Source of the DNA: an uncultured Dehalococcoidia bacterium
GTDB taxonomy: Bacteria; Chloroflexota; Dehalococcoidia; Lucifugimonadales; Lucifugimonadaceae
Assembly: GCA_913048295.1 (NCBI GenBank)
Contig: CAJWWK010000011.1
Location: 1-49,105 of the forward strand
Direction: 5' to 3'
DNA length: 49,105 nucleotides
The notes under the pieces were generated by a model. The model was given only the letters and a program-made list of their open reading frames with translations, searched no databases and had not been told where the DNA came from. This document shows, in pieces, positions 8,674 to 17,227 of the stretch. The translations under genes were made by a program, and so were the position numbers. Each line of letters begins with the position of its first letter. The first letter of the stretch is position 1.

Positions 8674-10243
8674 TTAGTGGGGCGACCAGCTTGCGATAGT
8701 CCCCCGGCCGATGCTGACCGGATCTTCCACACCTGTTGCGTCGAGCACCCATACCTGCGAATCGAAAACCTCCGGCAGTTCGGCCGCGCCACCGGGCTGA
8801 AGTACGGTTACGACTTCGAGGATTGCACCGGTTACCACAAGTTGTGAGCTATCCGGCGACCAGATGCGGTACGATTCTGTGTACTGGTCGAAGAACACTT
8901 GCACGAACAGGAATTCATCCAAAAGGACCTGGGTCACGAGCGGGGTTACTCCGCCAGTTTCAACGTCGAGCACCGACCACCTGTGGGCAAGGTCGATATC
9001 GGGGGAGTCTTCAACAATCGCCAACTTCGAGCTGTCTGGCGACCACCAGAACGCCCTGATATCGCCCTCGTAAATGATCTTCTCGCCGGACTCCTGGGGA
9101 GAGTAGGGGGACAGGGTTTTGAATGCTGCGCCGGAGGATCGAGCGATAGCCAGTTGTTTACCGTCAGGCGACCATCCCAGCCCAACCCGGATGCCCGCAT
9201 CCGCAATAATTTCGCCGTTATCAAGATCGCTCTTCTGTGTAAGCACGACCGAGATATTGCCGCCAAGCGATTCAATATGCGCAAATGACTGGCTATCGGG
9301 CGACCAGGCAGGCGAGTTGAACGAGATCGATCCGTTGCCAATAGCGACTGGAAATCCACTGGTTGATCCGGTGACCGAGATCAGGTGCAGGGCTTCCGCC
9401 TGGTGGATCAGTATCGCCGTGCCGTCTGGCGCCCAGTTGACGTAGAGCGGGGCACCGAGCGCAATGCCTTTTGGTATCTCACCGGAATACGAGCCGAGGA
9501 GGATGGTGCCGATTCCAAATTCTCCGATGGTCGTCAGCGCGATCCTTTCCCCATTCGGTGACCATGCCGAGAAATGGGGTACTCCCAGGCCTACGCCGCT
9601 CTGGGAGGTATCGTCGACGGCTATCGTGACTAATCGGGCCGTTGCCGTCAGCTTCGGCCCTGTGGAGCGCGCTCTGGACAACTGAATTTTCAACTATTAG
9701 AAACGACGAAAACACCAGACCGCCACCGTCCGGGGACCAGACCGGGAATGTGTAGTGGAATTCCCCGGACAGGAGCGAACTGCGGGCGACTGTTGCAAGT
9801 TCGGCACCATCGGGGTTTACCGTATTGACAGAACCCCGACCATCGGAGAACGCTATTCTGTCGACATCGCCTATGGCGATTGCCCGTGGTGGTGGAGGGT
9901 TAGGGGTAGCCGCTGGAACGGGGGTCGGTTCCAAGGTCGTACCGCCGTTCGAATCTCCACTGGCGGTATCTGCTTCACTAACCGGCCTGGCGTCGGTCGC
10001 GAGATCGGGTTGCTCCGCGCCCGGGGTGGCAGCCGGCGATGGTGGCCTCTACTATTTGCTGTCCGCGTGCCGCGGCGGTCAACCGGTCCATCTCCGGCCT
10101 AAACGCTACCCACGTCGCGGTCGCGTCGGCGGACGAGAAAGTCCCACCGCCTTTTCAGCGCTCGACCCGGTGCACGACACGATCACCATGGCACCGATTA
10201 CGCCAGGCACCAGTACCAGTAATTTTGGGCGAATCGAAAGCAA
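8674..10243 (-). pseudogene. TolB/WD40-like beta-propeller lipoprotein gene broken by frameshifts
   Basis: Read from 10243 down, a TTG-started segment encodes a signal sequence ending in an IVSC lipobox (hydrophobic core LLVLVPGVIGAMVIVS). The coherent reading then passes through three more frames. About 10130-10030 gives a segment with WVAFRPEMDRL. About 10030-9690 gives a Pro/Thr-rich linker and the first propeller blade (PVWSPDGGGLVFSS). From about 9690 to the stop at 8674 there are five or more blades marked by WSPDS or WSPDG (AWSPNGER, LGWSPDGKQLA, FWWSPDSSKLA, RIWSPDSSQLV). The longest intact piece is 8674-9693 (339 residues). An intact protein would be a secreted, lipid-anchored TolB-like propeller of about 520 residues. 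Three shifts in one gene point to decay, but assembly error cannot be excluded. Confidence 0.7.
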
Positions 10244-10366
10244 TGGATATCGGTTCAGGAGCAAGTATTTTTTGGAACGGTGCACATGCGTTACTACGTG
10301 GCGACACTATCTTCGGGTCTACCCGCGAGTACATCGGTCCGCTCGTACTTTGACCCGGGGTTGTGG

Positions 10367-11227
10367 TCAGGCGTTTTTCGATTCGAAATCGAGTGAAATG
10401 TCCATCGCTCGCGGTGAATGGGTCAGTGCCCCGACCGAGATAATATCCACGCCGCTGTTCGCAACGTCGGCAACATTTTCAAGCGTTATTCCACCGGACG
10501 CTTCAACGGTGGATCCGGCACCAATCTGATCGACAGCGATCCGCATGTCGTGTGGCGACATGTTGTCGAGCATCACAATATCGGCCCCTGCTGACGACGC
10601 GGCAACGGCCGCTTCGACCGACTCGACCTCGACTTCTATCTTGATGGTGTGAGGTGCGCGTCTCCTGGCGCGTTTGATCGCCTGTGACAGGCTAATGCCC
10701 TCGCCCTGCAACGCAGCGAGGTGATTGTCCTTGATGAGCACACCATCGGCCAGGTTCATCCGATGGTTGCGCCCGCCTCCGATGGAGACTGCGTATTTGT
10801 CGAGCAGCCGCAACCCGGGAGCTGTTTTTCGTGTGTCGGTTATCGACGCGGTGGTGCCTTCGACAACCTCTACATACTGTCTCGTCAGTGTCGCTATTCC
10901 GCTCATTCTCTGCAAAAAGTTCAGTGCGGTCCGTTCTGCAGTGAGAATTGAAGCCATGGAACCTGAGATCGTGGCGACGGCTTCTCCACCCTCAACGCGG
11001 TCGCCGTCGAGGAGTCTCTGAACGAATACCAACTCCGGGTCGACGCGCCGAAACACGGCTGCGGCAACTTTGAGTCCCGCAAGGACGCCGGCTTCTTTTG
11101 GCACCAGTGTGGCGCGGGCCTGGAGGTGGGAGGGGATCAGTGCAGATGTTGTGACATCGGCCCCGGCTGAATCTTCTGCCAGCGCACGGTCGACGGTGGC
11201 ATCGAGTTCACCGCGATTTGGAAGCAT
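10367..11227 (-). CDS. nadC: Nicotinate-nucleotide pyrophosphorylase (carboxylating)
   Basis: NadC converts quinolinate and PRPP to nicotinate mononucleotide, CO2 and pyrophosphate. The 286 residues show the full set of motifs: AERTALNFLQRMSGIAT near residues 95-111, DTRKTAPGLR near 131-140, GGGRNHRMNL near 150-159, IEVEVES, then VMLDNM and the C-terminal ISVGALTHS. These contribute PRPP and quinolinate contacts in the alpha/beta barrel. It is the last gene of the minus-strand group miaB-nadA-nadC, 120 nt after nadA. That gap contains a short tandem repeat. Confidence 0.97.
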   Translation of the reverse strand: MLPNRGELDATVDRALAEDSAGADVTTSALIPSHLQARATLVPKEAGVLAGLKVAAAVFRRVDPELVFVQRLLDGDRVEGGEAVATISGSMASILTAERTALNFLQRMSGIATLTRQYVEVVEGTTASITDTRKTAPGLRLLDKYAVSIGGGRNHRMNLADGVLIKDNHLAALQGEGISLSQAIKRARRRAPHTIKIEVEVESVEAAVAASSAGADIVMLDNMSPHDMRIAVDQIGAGSTVEASGGITLENVADVANSGVDIISVGALTHSPRAMDISLDFESKNA

Positions 11228-11297
11228 GCGTGTTCTTTCGACTGTGCCGTCTATGGCGTGACTGACTTCTGCCTACAGTAGTGGAGATTCGAAGGGA

Positions 11298-11344
11298 AAT
11301 AGCCGGGAGCCCTGAATAGCCGGGAGTGCTGAATAGCCGGGGTG
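11298..11344. repeat. Short tandem repeat between nadA and nadC
   Basis: A 17-nt unit, AATAGCCGGGAGnnCTG, occurs twice (11298-11314 and 11315-11331). A partial third copy, AATAGCCGG, follows at 11332-11340 and leads into the end of nadA. No function is evident; it could affect the nadA-nadC junction. Confidence 0.7.
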
Positions 11345-11347
11345 ACG

Positions 11348-12562
11348 CTAGCCTGCGACTTCGAGCATTCGTTCGAGCGCAATCAGAGCGTTGCGCCGTG
11401 TCTCAGGTTCGACCTCAATACGATTTATCGCAAGTCCGGACATGATGCCTTCGAGGACCCAGAGCAGATAGGCGGGATGAATGCGGTACATTGTCGAGCA
11501 CGGGCAGACGACGGGGTCGAGACAGAAAATGTCTTTATCGGGATTGTTGGCGGCGAGTCTGCGCACCATGCTGATCTCAGTGCCGATTCCCCAGGAACTA
11601 CCTGCCGGAGCAGTAGCAACCGTTTGCAGAATAAATTCTGTCGAGCCGAACATATCGGCAGCTGCAACTACTTCCTGCGTGCATTCGGGGTGAACGATGA
11701 TGTTGGTCTCCCGGTTGCGCTCCCGGGCGGCATCGATCTGGGCAACGGTGAACCGAGTGTGGACCGAGCAGTGGCCCTGCCAGAGCAGGACCGTCACTCG
11801 CTTGATCTCGGCTTCAGAGAGGCCACCCATCGGCAGGTGGGGGTTCCACACGGCCATGTCGTCGGCGGGTATCCCCACGGCAATACCGGTGTTGCGGCCA
11901 AGGTGCTGGTCGGGGAGGAACAGGATCTTGTCGCCCCGTTCCAGCGCCCAATCGAATGCCTTATCGGCGTTGGACGATGTGCATACAAGGCCACCGTTTT
12001 TGCCGCAGTGGGCCTTGATTGCCGCTGCTGAATTCATATATGTGATCGGAATTACACGTTCGGTTGTGCCGAGGACAGATTCGAGTTCGTCCCAGCAATC
12101 CAAAAGGTCTGTTGGCTTTGCCATGTCGGCCATCGAACACCCGGCAGCCATATTCGGGAGCAACACGTTCTGGTCGGGAGATGTGAGGATGTCGGCGGTC
12201 TCGGCCATAAAATGGACGCCGCAGAAGATGATCCACTTGGCGTCTTTTGCAGCGGCGGCCATCTTTGAAAGCTTGTACGAATCGCCTGTAAAGTCAGCGT
12301 ACTCAATTACATCGTCACGCTGGTAATGGTGGCCGAGCAAAACGGCTTTTTCGCCGATTTCGTTGCGGGCAAATGCGATGCCTTCAGAAATTTCCTCGGG
12401 GGTGAGTTTCAAGTAACGGGTCGGAACTTTCTGCCAGCGCACACCGGCCGAGAACTCTTCTTCGAGTGTTTTTGTCCGAAGATTTCCGTCAGTCTGGCAA
12501 AACGCCGACTGTTCCAACTCGGTAATCGGAATGATGGTCTGCTTCGTGAATGCAGTGGTCAT
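11348..12562 (-). CDS. nadA: Quinolinate synthase
   Basis: NadA condenses iminoaspartate with dihydroxyacetone phosphate to quinolinate using a [4Fe-4S] cluster. The 404-residue protein has the expected cluster cysteines in AAGCSMAD (near residue 142), HPECTQEV (near 291) and the C-terminal DPVVCPCSTMYR. It also has the substrate loops GHHYQRDDVIEYADFTGDS and ITYMNS. It is the longer NadA form, with an N-terminal extension of about 50 residues. Its ATG overlaps the miaB stop by 4 nt, implying translational coupling. The iminoaspartate donor is probably NadX, encoded divergently at 14217; no NadB is in the window. Confidence 0.97.
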   Translation of the reverse strand: MTTAFTKQTIIPITELEQSAFCQTDGNLRTKTLEEEFSAGVRWQKVPTRYLKLTPEEISEGIAFARNEIGEKAVLLGHHYQRDDVIEYADFTGDSYKLSKMAAAAKDAKWIIFCGVHFMAETADILTSPDQNVLLPNMAAGCSMADMAKPTDLLDCWDELESVLGTTERVIPITYMNSAAAIKAHCGKNGGLVCTSSNADKAFDWALERGDKILFLPDQHLGRNTGIAVGIPADDMAVWNPHLPMGGLSEAEIKRVTVLLWQGHCSVHTRFTVAQIDAARERNRETNIIVHPECTQEVVAAADMFGSTEFILQTVATAPAGSSWGIGTEISMVRRLAANNPDKDIFCLDPVVCPCSTMYRIHPAYLLWVLEGIMSGLAINRIEVEPETRRNALIALERMLEVAG

Positions 12563-13917
12563 GCGACCGGAACCTTTTCCTTGTTTACTCGATGTGAGTT
12601 ATTTCCATCGTCTGCATAACTGAACGGGGCCAGGTACGCTTCGAGCGACCAGGGCGAACTGGAAGTGATCTCAACCAGCATAGTCTGCCCCGGTTCCAGA
12701 CTCTGTGAGTTCTGTGTGTCTATATAAACAAGTTTATCGCCGCGTGTACGCCCGTGCAGTCTACTCCGTTTACGCCCCTCTATAAGTACTTCGAACGCAC
12801 GTCCGACCAGCTTTGCGTTTTTTACGGTCTGAATCTTTTGCTGAACTTCGTCGATCGCGACCAGGCGTGCTTTCTTTATCGAACGATCGACGGTATCGGG
12901 CATATTCCTTGAAGCATATGTACCTTCTCTGTTCGAGTATGCGGCAACGTGCACCTTGTCGAATTCGACCGCGCGCAAGACGTCGAGCGACCGTTCAAAC
13001 TGGTTATCGGTCTCACCCGAGAAGCCAACGATAAGGTCCGTCGTCAGGTTGACACCCGGGATCGTCTCCTTCACCTGTGAGATTTTTTCAAGGTACTGGC
13101 CGATCGTGTATCCGCGACGCATGTTCACCAAAAGTGCATCGTCACCTGCCTGGAACGGCAGGTTGATGTTTTCGCAAACTTTGGGTAGATCCCGCACGGC
13201 TTCGAGGATTCTGACCGACATATCGTTCGGGTGTGAGGTCAGGAATCGGATTCGCTCAAGGCCGCTGATTTCATGCACCTGTTCGAGCAGGTCGGCAAGA
13301 TCGAGCCTCGGTCGAATATCGTGGCCGTACGAATCTACGTTCTGCCCGAGGAGTGTGATGTCTTTCACCCCGCGATCAACCATCACCGTAATTTCGTGGA
13401 CTATTTCTGGTGCCGGGCGGCTGATTTCCCTTCCCCGTCGATACGGGATTATGCAGAAGGTGCAGAACTTGTCGCAGCCGTGAACGATTGGAACGAATGA
13501 TGCGACATGGGGGTTTAGCGGTACCGCCCCACTGAGACAGCCTTCAGGATCGAGGCCGTGCCGGATGCCTGCAGATTCGAGGATTGGTGCGAATTGCTGT
13601 GGACGCGCCCAGATGTCGACCTGAGGAAACCGCCGTCTGAGTTCCGACTGATCGGGTCCGACCATGCAGCCCATAACTGCGACCATTGGCCCAAGTTGTG
13701 CGGGTGACTGCCGCTTTATCTTTGCGAGGCGACCGAGCATCCCGGTTGCGGTGTCTTCGGCCGATTGTCTGACGACGCAGGTGTTCAGCACGACAACGTC
13801 GGCCTTTGCCGGGTCATCGGATGAGTCGAAGCCCATCTGTTCAAATCCGCTGGACAAGCGTTCAGAGTCAGATGTGTTCATCTGGCAGCCGACGGTCCAA
13901 ACGTGATAACTGGGCAA
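12559..13917 (-). CDS. miaB: tRNA-2-methylthio-N6-dimethylallyladenosine synthase
   Basis: This radical-SAM methylthiotransferase modifies i6A37 in tRNAs. The N-terminal UPF0004 domain supplies the auxiliary cluster cysteines (Cys11 in TVGCQMN, Cys47 in LNTCVVR, Cys84 in VMGCMVG). The radical-SAM CxxxCxxC is in HGCDKFCTFCIIPYRRG near residues 144-160. A TRAM RNA-binding domain forms the last 70 residues. The start is TTG at 13917 directly before the conserved PSYHVWTVGCQMN; no strong ribosome-binding site is seen. The protein has family-normal length (452). It heads the miaB-nadA-nadC group. Two [4Fe-4S] enzymes are therefore made from one transcript. Confidence 0.93.
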   Translation of the reverse strand: MPSYHVWTVGCQMNTSDSERLSSGFEQMGFDSSDDPAKADVVVLNTCVVRQSAEDTATGMLGRLAKIKRQSPAQLGPMVAVMGCMVGPDQSELRRRFPQVDIWARPQQFAPILESAGIRHGLDPEGCLSGAVPLNPHVASFVPIVHGCDKFCTFCIIPYRRGREISRPAPEIVHEITVMVDRGVKDITLLGQNVDSYGHDIRPRLDLADLLEQVHEISGLERIRFLTSHPNDMSVRILEAVRDLPKVCENINLPFQAGDDALLVNMRRGYTIGQYLEKISQVKETIPGVNLTTDLIVGFSGETDNQFERSLDVLRAVEFDKVHVAAYSNREGTYASRNMPDTVDRSIKKARLVAIDEVQQKIQTVKNAKLVGRAFEVLIEGRKRSRLHGRTRGDKLVYIDTQNSQSLEPGQTMLVEITSSSPWSLEAYLAPFSYADDGNNSHRVNKEKVPVA

Positions 13918-14216
13918 TTCGTATCGGTGTTGCTTGAACCGCGGAGCCCGGTCGTGTCAGTTCGACGGGCTTGCGGTGGTTCAAGTTTGTGAATGATTTA
14001 ACAGGCGGTCAGTTATCAAGGATATCGCGCCCGGCGGCATTACACCATAAATCGAAGTGGCAGTAGCGCGCAGAGTTGCCTTGGTCGTTATCATTTACCG
14101 TCGATTTGGATCATGAACGATGGTGCCTTCGAAGTGCAGTGAATTTCGAATGAATCAACGCACGGCCATCGGAATGTAAGCGAAATCAATTATTAAGTAA
14201 CCGAGCGAAATAACAG
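13918..14216. other. Divergent intergenic region between miaB and nadX
   Basis: About 300 bp without a gene, more A+T-rich than its flanks near nadX (AATTATTAAGTAAC). It must contain promoters for both NAD operons. I could not identify a convincing -35/-10 pair, nor an inverted repeat like known NAD-repressor operators. Confidence 0.5.
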
Positions 14217-15068
14217 TTGTCCGAGCGAGAGAAAAATTCCCTGAAAGTAGGTCTTATCGGTTGTGGATCAATGGGCTCCGAGCTAGCCCGGGCTGTTCAA
14301 CGAGGAGAAGGCGGACCGACGAAGATCATCGGGTTGTTCGACGAATACGCCCCCGGCCGCAATGCACTTGCGGAGGAACTCGGTCGCAATCAGGAACCGG
14401 CACCTGTTGAGGCGGACACCGTTGCGGAGCTGATCGGTCTTACCGGCATGCAGTTGATCGTCGAGTGCGCCTCACAGGCGGCGGTGACGGCCCATGCCGA
14501 GGCTGTGCTAACTGCGGGTAAATCAATGCTGGTGATGAGTTCGGGCGCTCTGGTTTCGGCCGATTTCATGCGGAAAGTGATGAGCGCCGCCGAGGCGTCG
14601 GGCGCCTCCATTTATGTGCCATCTGGAGCGGTTGGCGGAATCGACGCGCTGCGGGCATCGAAAGCTCTGCTTGAAGAGGTGACGATCGTCTCGACCAAGA
14701 AACCGATTGCGCTGAGTGGAGCGCCGGGTTTTGCCAAATGGGAGAATGTCGATATCACCGAGCCGACTGTGATCTTCGAGGGATCGGCAGCCGAGGCGGT
14801 TGGATTGTTTCCTGCGAACGTAAACGTGGCGGCCACCGTGAGCATGGCGGGTATAGGCCCGGACGCTACCGATGTAAAAATCGTCGCCGATCCCGATTCG
14901 CCGGGCAACGTCCACGAAATCCACGCGGTAGGTCGTGCCGGCAAGTTTTCTTTCCGGTTTGAGAACATTCCCCACGAGACCAACCCGAAGACGAGTTTTC
15001 TCGCGGTGCTTGCAGCTATAGAGACGCTGCGTTCGATCAGTGAGCCGGGTATCAGGATCGGCACGTAA
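14217..15068 (+). CDS. nadX: L-aspartate dehydrogenase
   Basis: NadX oxidises L-aspartate to iminoaspartate with NAD(P)+, feeding NadA. The 283 residues start with a Rossmann motif, VGLIGCGSMGSELARA. They contain the family segments IVECASQAAV, VMSSGAL, VPSGAVGGIDALRA and the C-terminal substrate/dimer region with GPDATDVKIVADP and HETNPKTSFLAVLA. TTG 14217 is the farthest-upstream start; the true start is not fixed by a ribosome-binding site and could be a few codons later. The gene is divergent from miaB-nadA-nadC across 299 bp, which should hold promoters for both sides. This arrangement supports an aspartate-dehydrogenase route to NAD without aspartate oxidase. Confidence 0.92.
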   Translation: MSEREKNSLKVGLIGCGSMGSELARAVQRGEGGPTKIIGLFDEYAPGRNALAEELGRNQEPAPVEADTVAELIGLTGMQLIVECASQAAVTAHAEAVLTAGKSMLVMSSGALVSADFMRKVMSAAEASGASIYVPSGAVGGIDALRASKALLEEVTIVSTKKPIALSGAPGFAKWENVDITEPTVIFEGSAAEAVGLFPANVNVAATVSMAGIGPDATDVKIVADPDSPGNVHEIHAVGRAGKFSFRFENIPHETNPKTSFLAVLAAIETLRSISEPGIRIGT

Positions 15069-15182
15069 GCCTGGAGCGTCGGCTACGGGTGACGGACTGC
15101 TCGGCCGGGGTCTGAACCCATCGTGGAACGCCAGGGGCGATATTGAGGCGGTTCGAACCGCCGCGGTCGAACGTAACTGGTA

Positions 15183-15275
15183 TGGCGGAGGGTGCGGGAT
15201 TCGAACCCGCGAGGGGGCTCAACACCCCCAACCCGCTTAGCAGGCGGGCGCACTAGGCCACTATGCGAACCCTCC
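15183..15275 (-). tRNA. trnS: tRNA-Ser (anticodon GCU), CCA encoded
   Basis: On the minus strand a 7-bp acceptor stem (GGAGGGT with ACCCTCC) encloses a D arm, an anticodon arm with CTGCTAA (anticodon GCT), a long variable arm and a T arm with GGTTCGAATCC. The long variable arm is typical of class II tRNA-Ser. The discriminator G is followed by an encoded CCA (15185-15183). Confidence 0.95.
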
Positions 15276-15377
15276 GCGGAGTTACGTACCAGTGCGCGCA
15301 TCTTCAATATAGCTTCACACCCCGGGCACGGCAAAGCAGTTCGGCGTGTAGATGGTGCGTAATTTTCCGGGAATGCG

Positions 15378-16163
15378 TTACTTGATCAGGCGGCGTCTGA
15401 GCAGGTAAATCGCCGCGGGCCACATGATCGCCGTGAGTAACACGATGTAGATCGCGGCCCACAGGTGGGTAATGTCAAAGCTTCCCAGCGCAAAGCCGCG
15501 GGCGACGTGGACACCGGCTGTTAGCGGCATCGCCCAGGCGATCGGCTCTACCCAGTCGGGGAGAATCGAGATCGGGAAGAACGCACCCGAAAAGAAGTAG
15601 AGCGGCGTTGCAACGAGCGTGAAGACGAGCGTCAGGAAGGTTGTGTGCGGTGCTACGGCCGCAAACAGAAAACCCATCGTCCCGAACATTGCTCCGACCA
15701 TCACGGCGGGGATCAGTATTCCAATTGCCGACCAGCCGCTCAGCCACCCGAGAATTGCCGCGAACACCGCTACTCCGATCGTGGTCATCATGGCGCGTGT
15801 CACGGCCCACAGGATGTCGCCGAGTGTGATTTCAGTAACTGTAATCGGGGTGGTCAGGGCGGTTTCGTAAACGTCGTTGTCGATGCGGTTGTAGGCGTTC
15901 CACGACGTTTCGAACAGGGCGTGAAACATTGCTGAACCCATGATCAGGCCCGGGGTTACGAACTCGGCGTAGCTGTCGGCGCCCTCAACTTCGGTGACGA
16001 GTTTGCCGATGCCCAATCCCACAGCCACGAGTACTACGACGGGTTCGATGATTACCCATGTGATGACGAATTTCCAGTAGCGCAGAAACGAGACGGCGTG
16101 GCGCAACCAGATTCCACTGACGCTTCTCCTCCTGATACCGGGAGTTGGTATGGAAATGTTCAC
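15378..16163 (-). CDS. ABC-2 type transporter permease (NodJ/DrrB-like)
   Basis: This 261-residue integral membrane protein has about six hydrophobic helices (for example FVITWVIIEPVVVLVAVGLG near residues 32-51). It contains the ABC-2 family segment GAFFPISILPDWVEPIAWAM near the C-terminal third. NodJ and DrrB proteins pair with an ATPase to export hydrophobic or glycolipid-like substrates. Its GTG start overlaps the TAG stop of the upstream ATPase by one base (TAGTG), so the two are translationally coupled. The substrate is unknown. Confidence 0.88.
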   Translation of the reverse strand: MNISIPTPGIRRRSVSGIWLRHAVSFLRYWKFVITWVIIEPVVVLVAVGLGIGKLVTEVEGADSYAEFVTPGLIMGSAMFHALFETSWNAYNRIDNDVYETALTTPITVTEITLGDILWAVTRAMMTTIGVAVFAAILGWLSGWSAIGILIPAVMVGAMFGTMGFLFAAVAPHTTFLTLVFTLVATPLYFFSGAFFPISILPDWVEPIAWAMPLTAGVHVARGFALGSFDITHLWAAIYIVLLTAIMWPAAIYLLRRRLIK

Positions 16164-17137
16164 TATCCGTCCCTCAATTCCCGGCCTGTAATCGCCAGGA
16201 ACACGTCTTCAAGGTTGCCTGCGCGGTACGAGGTGCGTACACCTTCCTCCCCCGCGAGACCTGAGAGATCGGGGCGATCGCCGTTCGCACCGGTGACGCT
16301 CACGAGAGCACCGACTTCACGGAACGTGATGTTTCGCCCGGTCAGGTATTCGCGAACATTTCGGAGTGCGGCCGGGGCAACCCTGAGTTGTGCGACTTCC
16401 GGCGGGGCGTGGCGTTCGATCATCTGGTCAGGTGTGCCTTCATCGAGGATTTTCCCGTGATCCATGATAGATAGCCGGTCGCACAGGATCGTCGCTTCCT
16501 CCATGTAGTGGGTCGAAAGCAGCACGGTCACCCCCGCGTCTTTCAGCTCGGCCAGCTCTTCCCACACCCGGTTGCGGCTCTGCGGGTCGAGTCCGGTCGT
16601 TGGTTCGTCCATCACAATCACGCTCGGGCTGGTCATCATTGAGCGGGCGATTGCCAGTCGGCGCTTCATTCCACCAGAAAGTTCATAGACGTTTGCCTTT
16701 GAGCGGTCGCGCAGACCGAAGAATTCGAGCACCTCGTGCGCCCGCTCCTTTGCCCTGGCCCGGGACAGCCCGGCGAGGAAGCCGTAAAGAAAAAGGTTCT
16801 GGAATACCGTCAACCCGCCGTCGAGCCCGTCATGCTGGGTAACGACTCCCGTCAATTCCCGTACCGCGCGGTTGTCTTTGATCACGTTGATTCCGGCGAC
16901 CGCGATAGTTCCGGACGTTGCCGGGGACAGGCCGACCAGCATCCGCATGGTCGTGGTCTTACCGGCCCCGTTCGGGCCGAGCAGGCCGTAGGTTTCGCCG
17001 GGATCGACCGAGAACGTGATGCCATCGACGGCGGCGATATCGCCGTAGTCCTTGTGGAGGTCTTCAACCTCGATGACGGTGCCGCTGGCGTTGTGCGCTG
17101 CGCGGTTTCTCAATTTCTGCGGTTCGGTCAATTTCAA
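16163..17137 (-). CDS. ABC transporter ATP-binding protein (NodI/DrrA-like)
   Basis: This cytoplasmic ATPase partners the ABC-2 permease encoded immediately downstream. The 324-residue protein contains Walker A (LLGPNGAGKTTTMRML), the signature LSGGMKRRLAIA, Walker B (SVIVMDEPTTGLDP) and the H-loop STHYMEEA. A C-terminal extension of about 80 residues is as seen in DrrA/NodI-type exporters. It lies 90 nt downstream of the fused MoaD-MoaE gene on the same strand, but no functional link is evident. A role in drug, lipid or polysaccharide export is possible; the sequence does not decide. Confidence 0.9.
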   Translation of the reverse strand: MKLTEPQKLRNRAAHNASGTVIEVEDLHKDYGDIAAVDGITFSVDPGETYGLLGPNGAGKTTTMRMLVGLSPATSGTIAVAGINVIKDNRAVRELTGVVTQHDGLDGGLTVFQNLFLYGFLAGLSRARAKERAHEVLEFFGLRDRSKANVYELSGGMKRRLAIARSMMTSPSVIVMDEPTTGLDPQSRNRVWEELAELKDAGVTVLLSTHYMEEATILCDRLSIMDHGKILDEGTPDQMIERHAPPEVAQLRVAPAALRNVREYLTGRNITFREVGALVSVTGANGDRPDLSGLAGEEGVRTSYRAGNLEDVFLAITGRELRDG

Positions 17138-17227
17138 TCTTTTCGGCCCAGTCGGTTCGCGGTTCGAACCTGGTATGGCAGATTTAAATAGCCCAAAAAT
17201 TCCAGCTGCTGCTCAGTAGACCTCCGG

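Noticed and set aside
15083-15334. Short frames overlapping tRNA-Ser on both strands
   Set aside because: They run through the tRNA gene and have no protein character.
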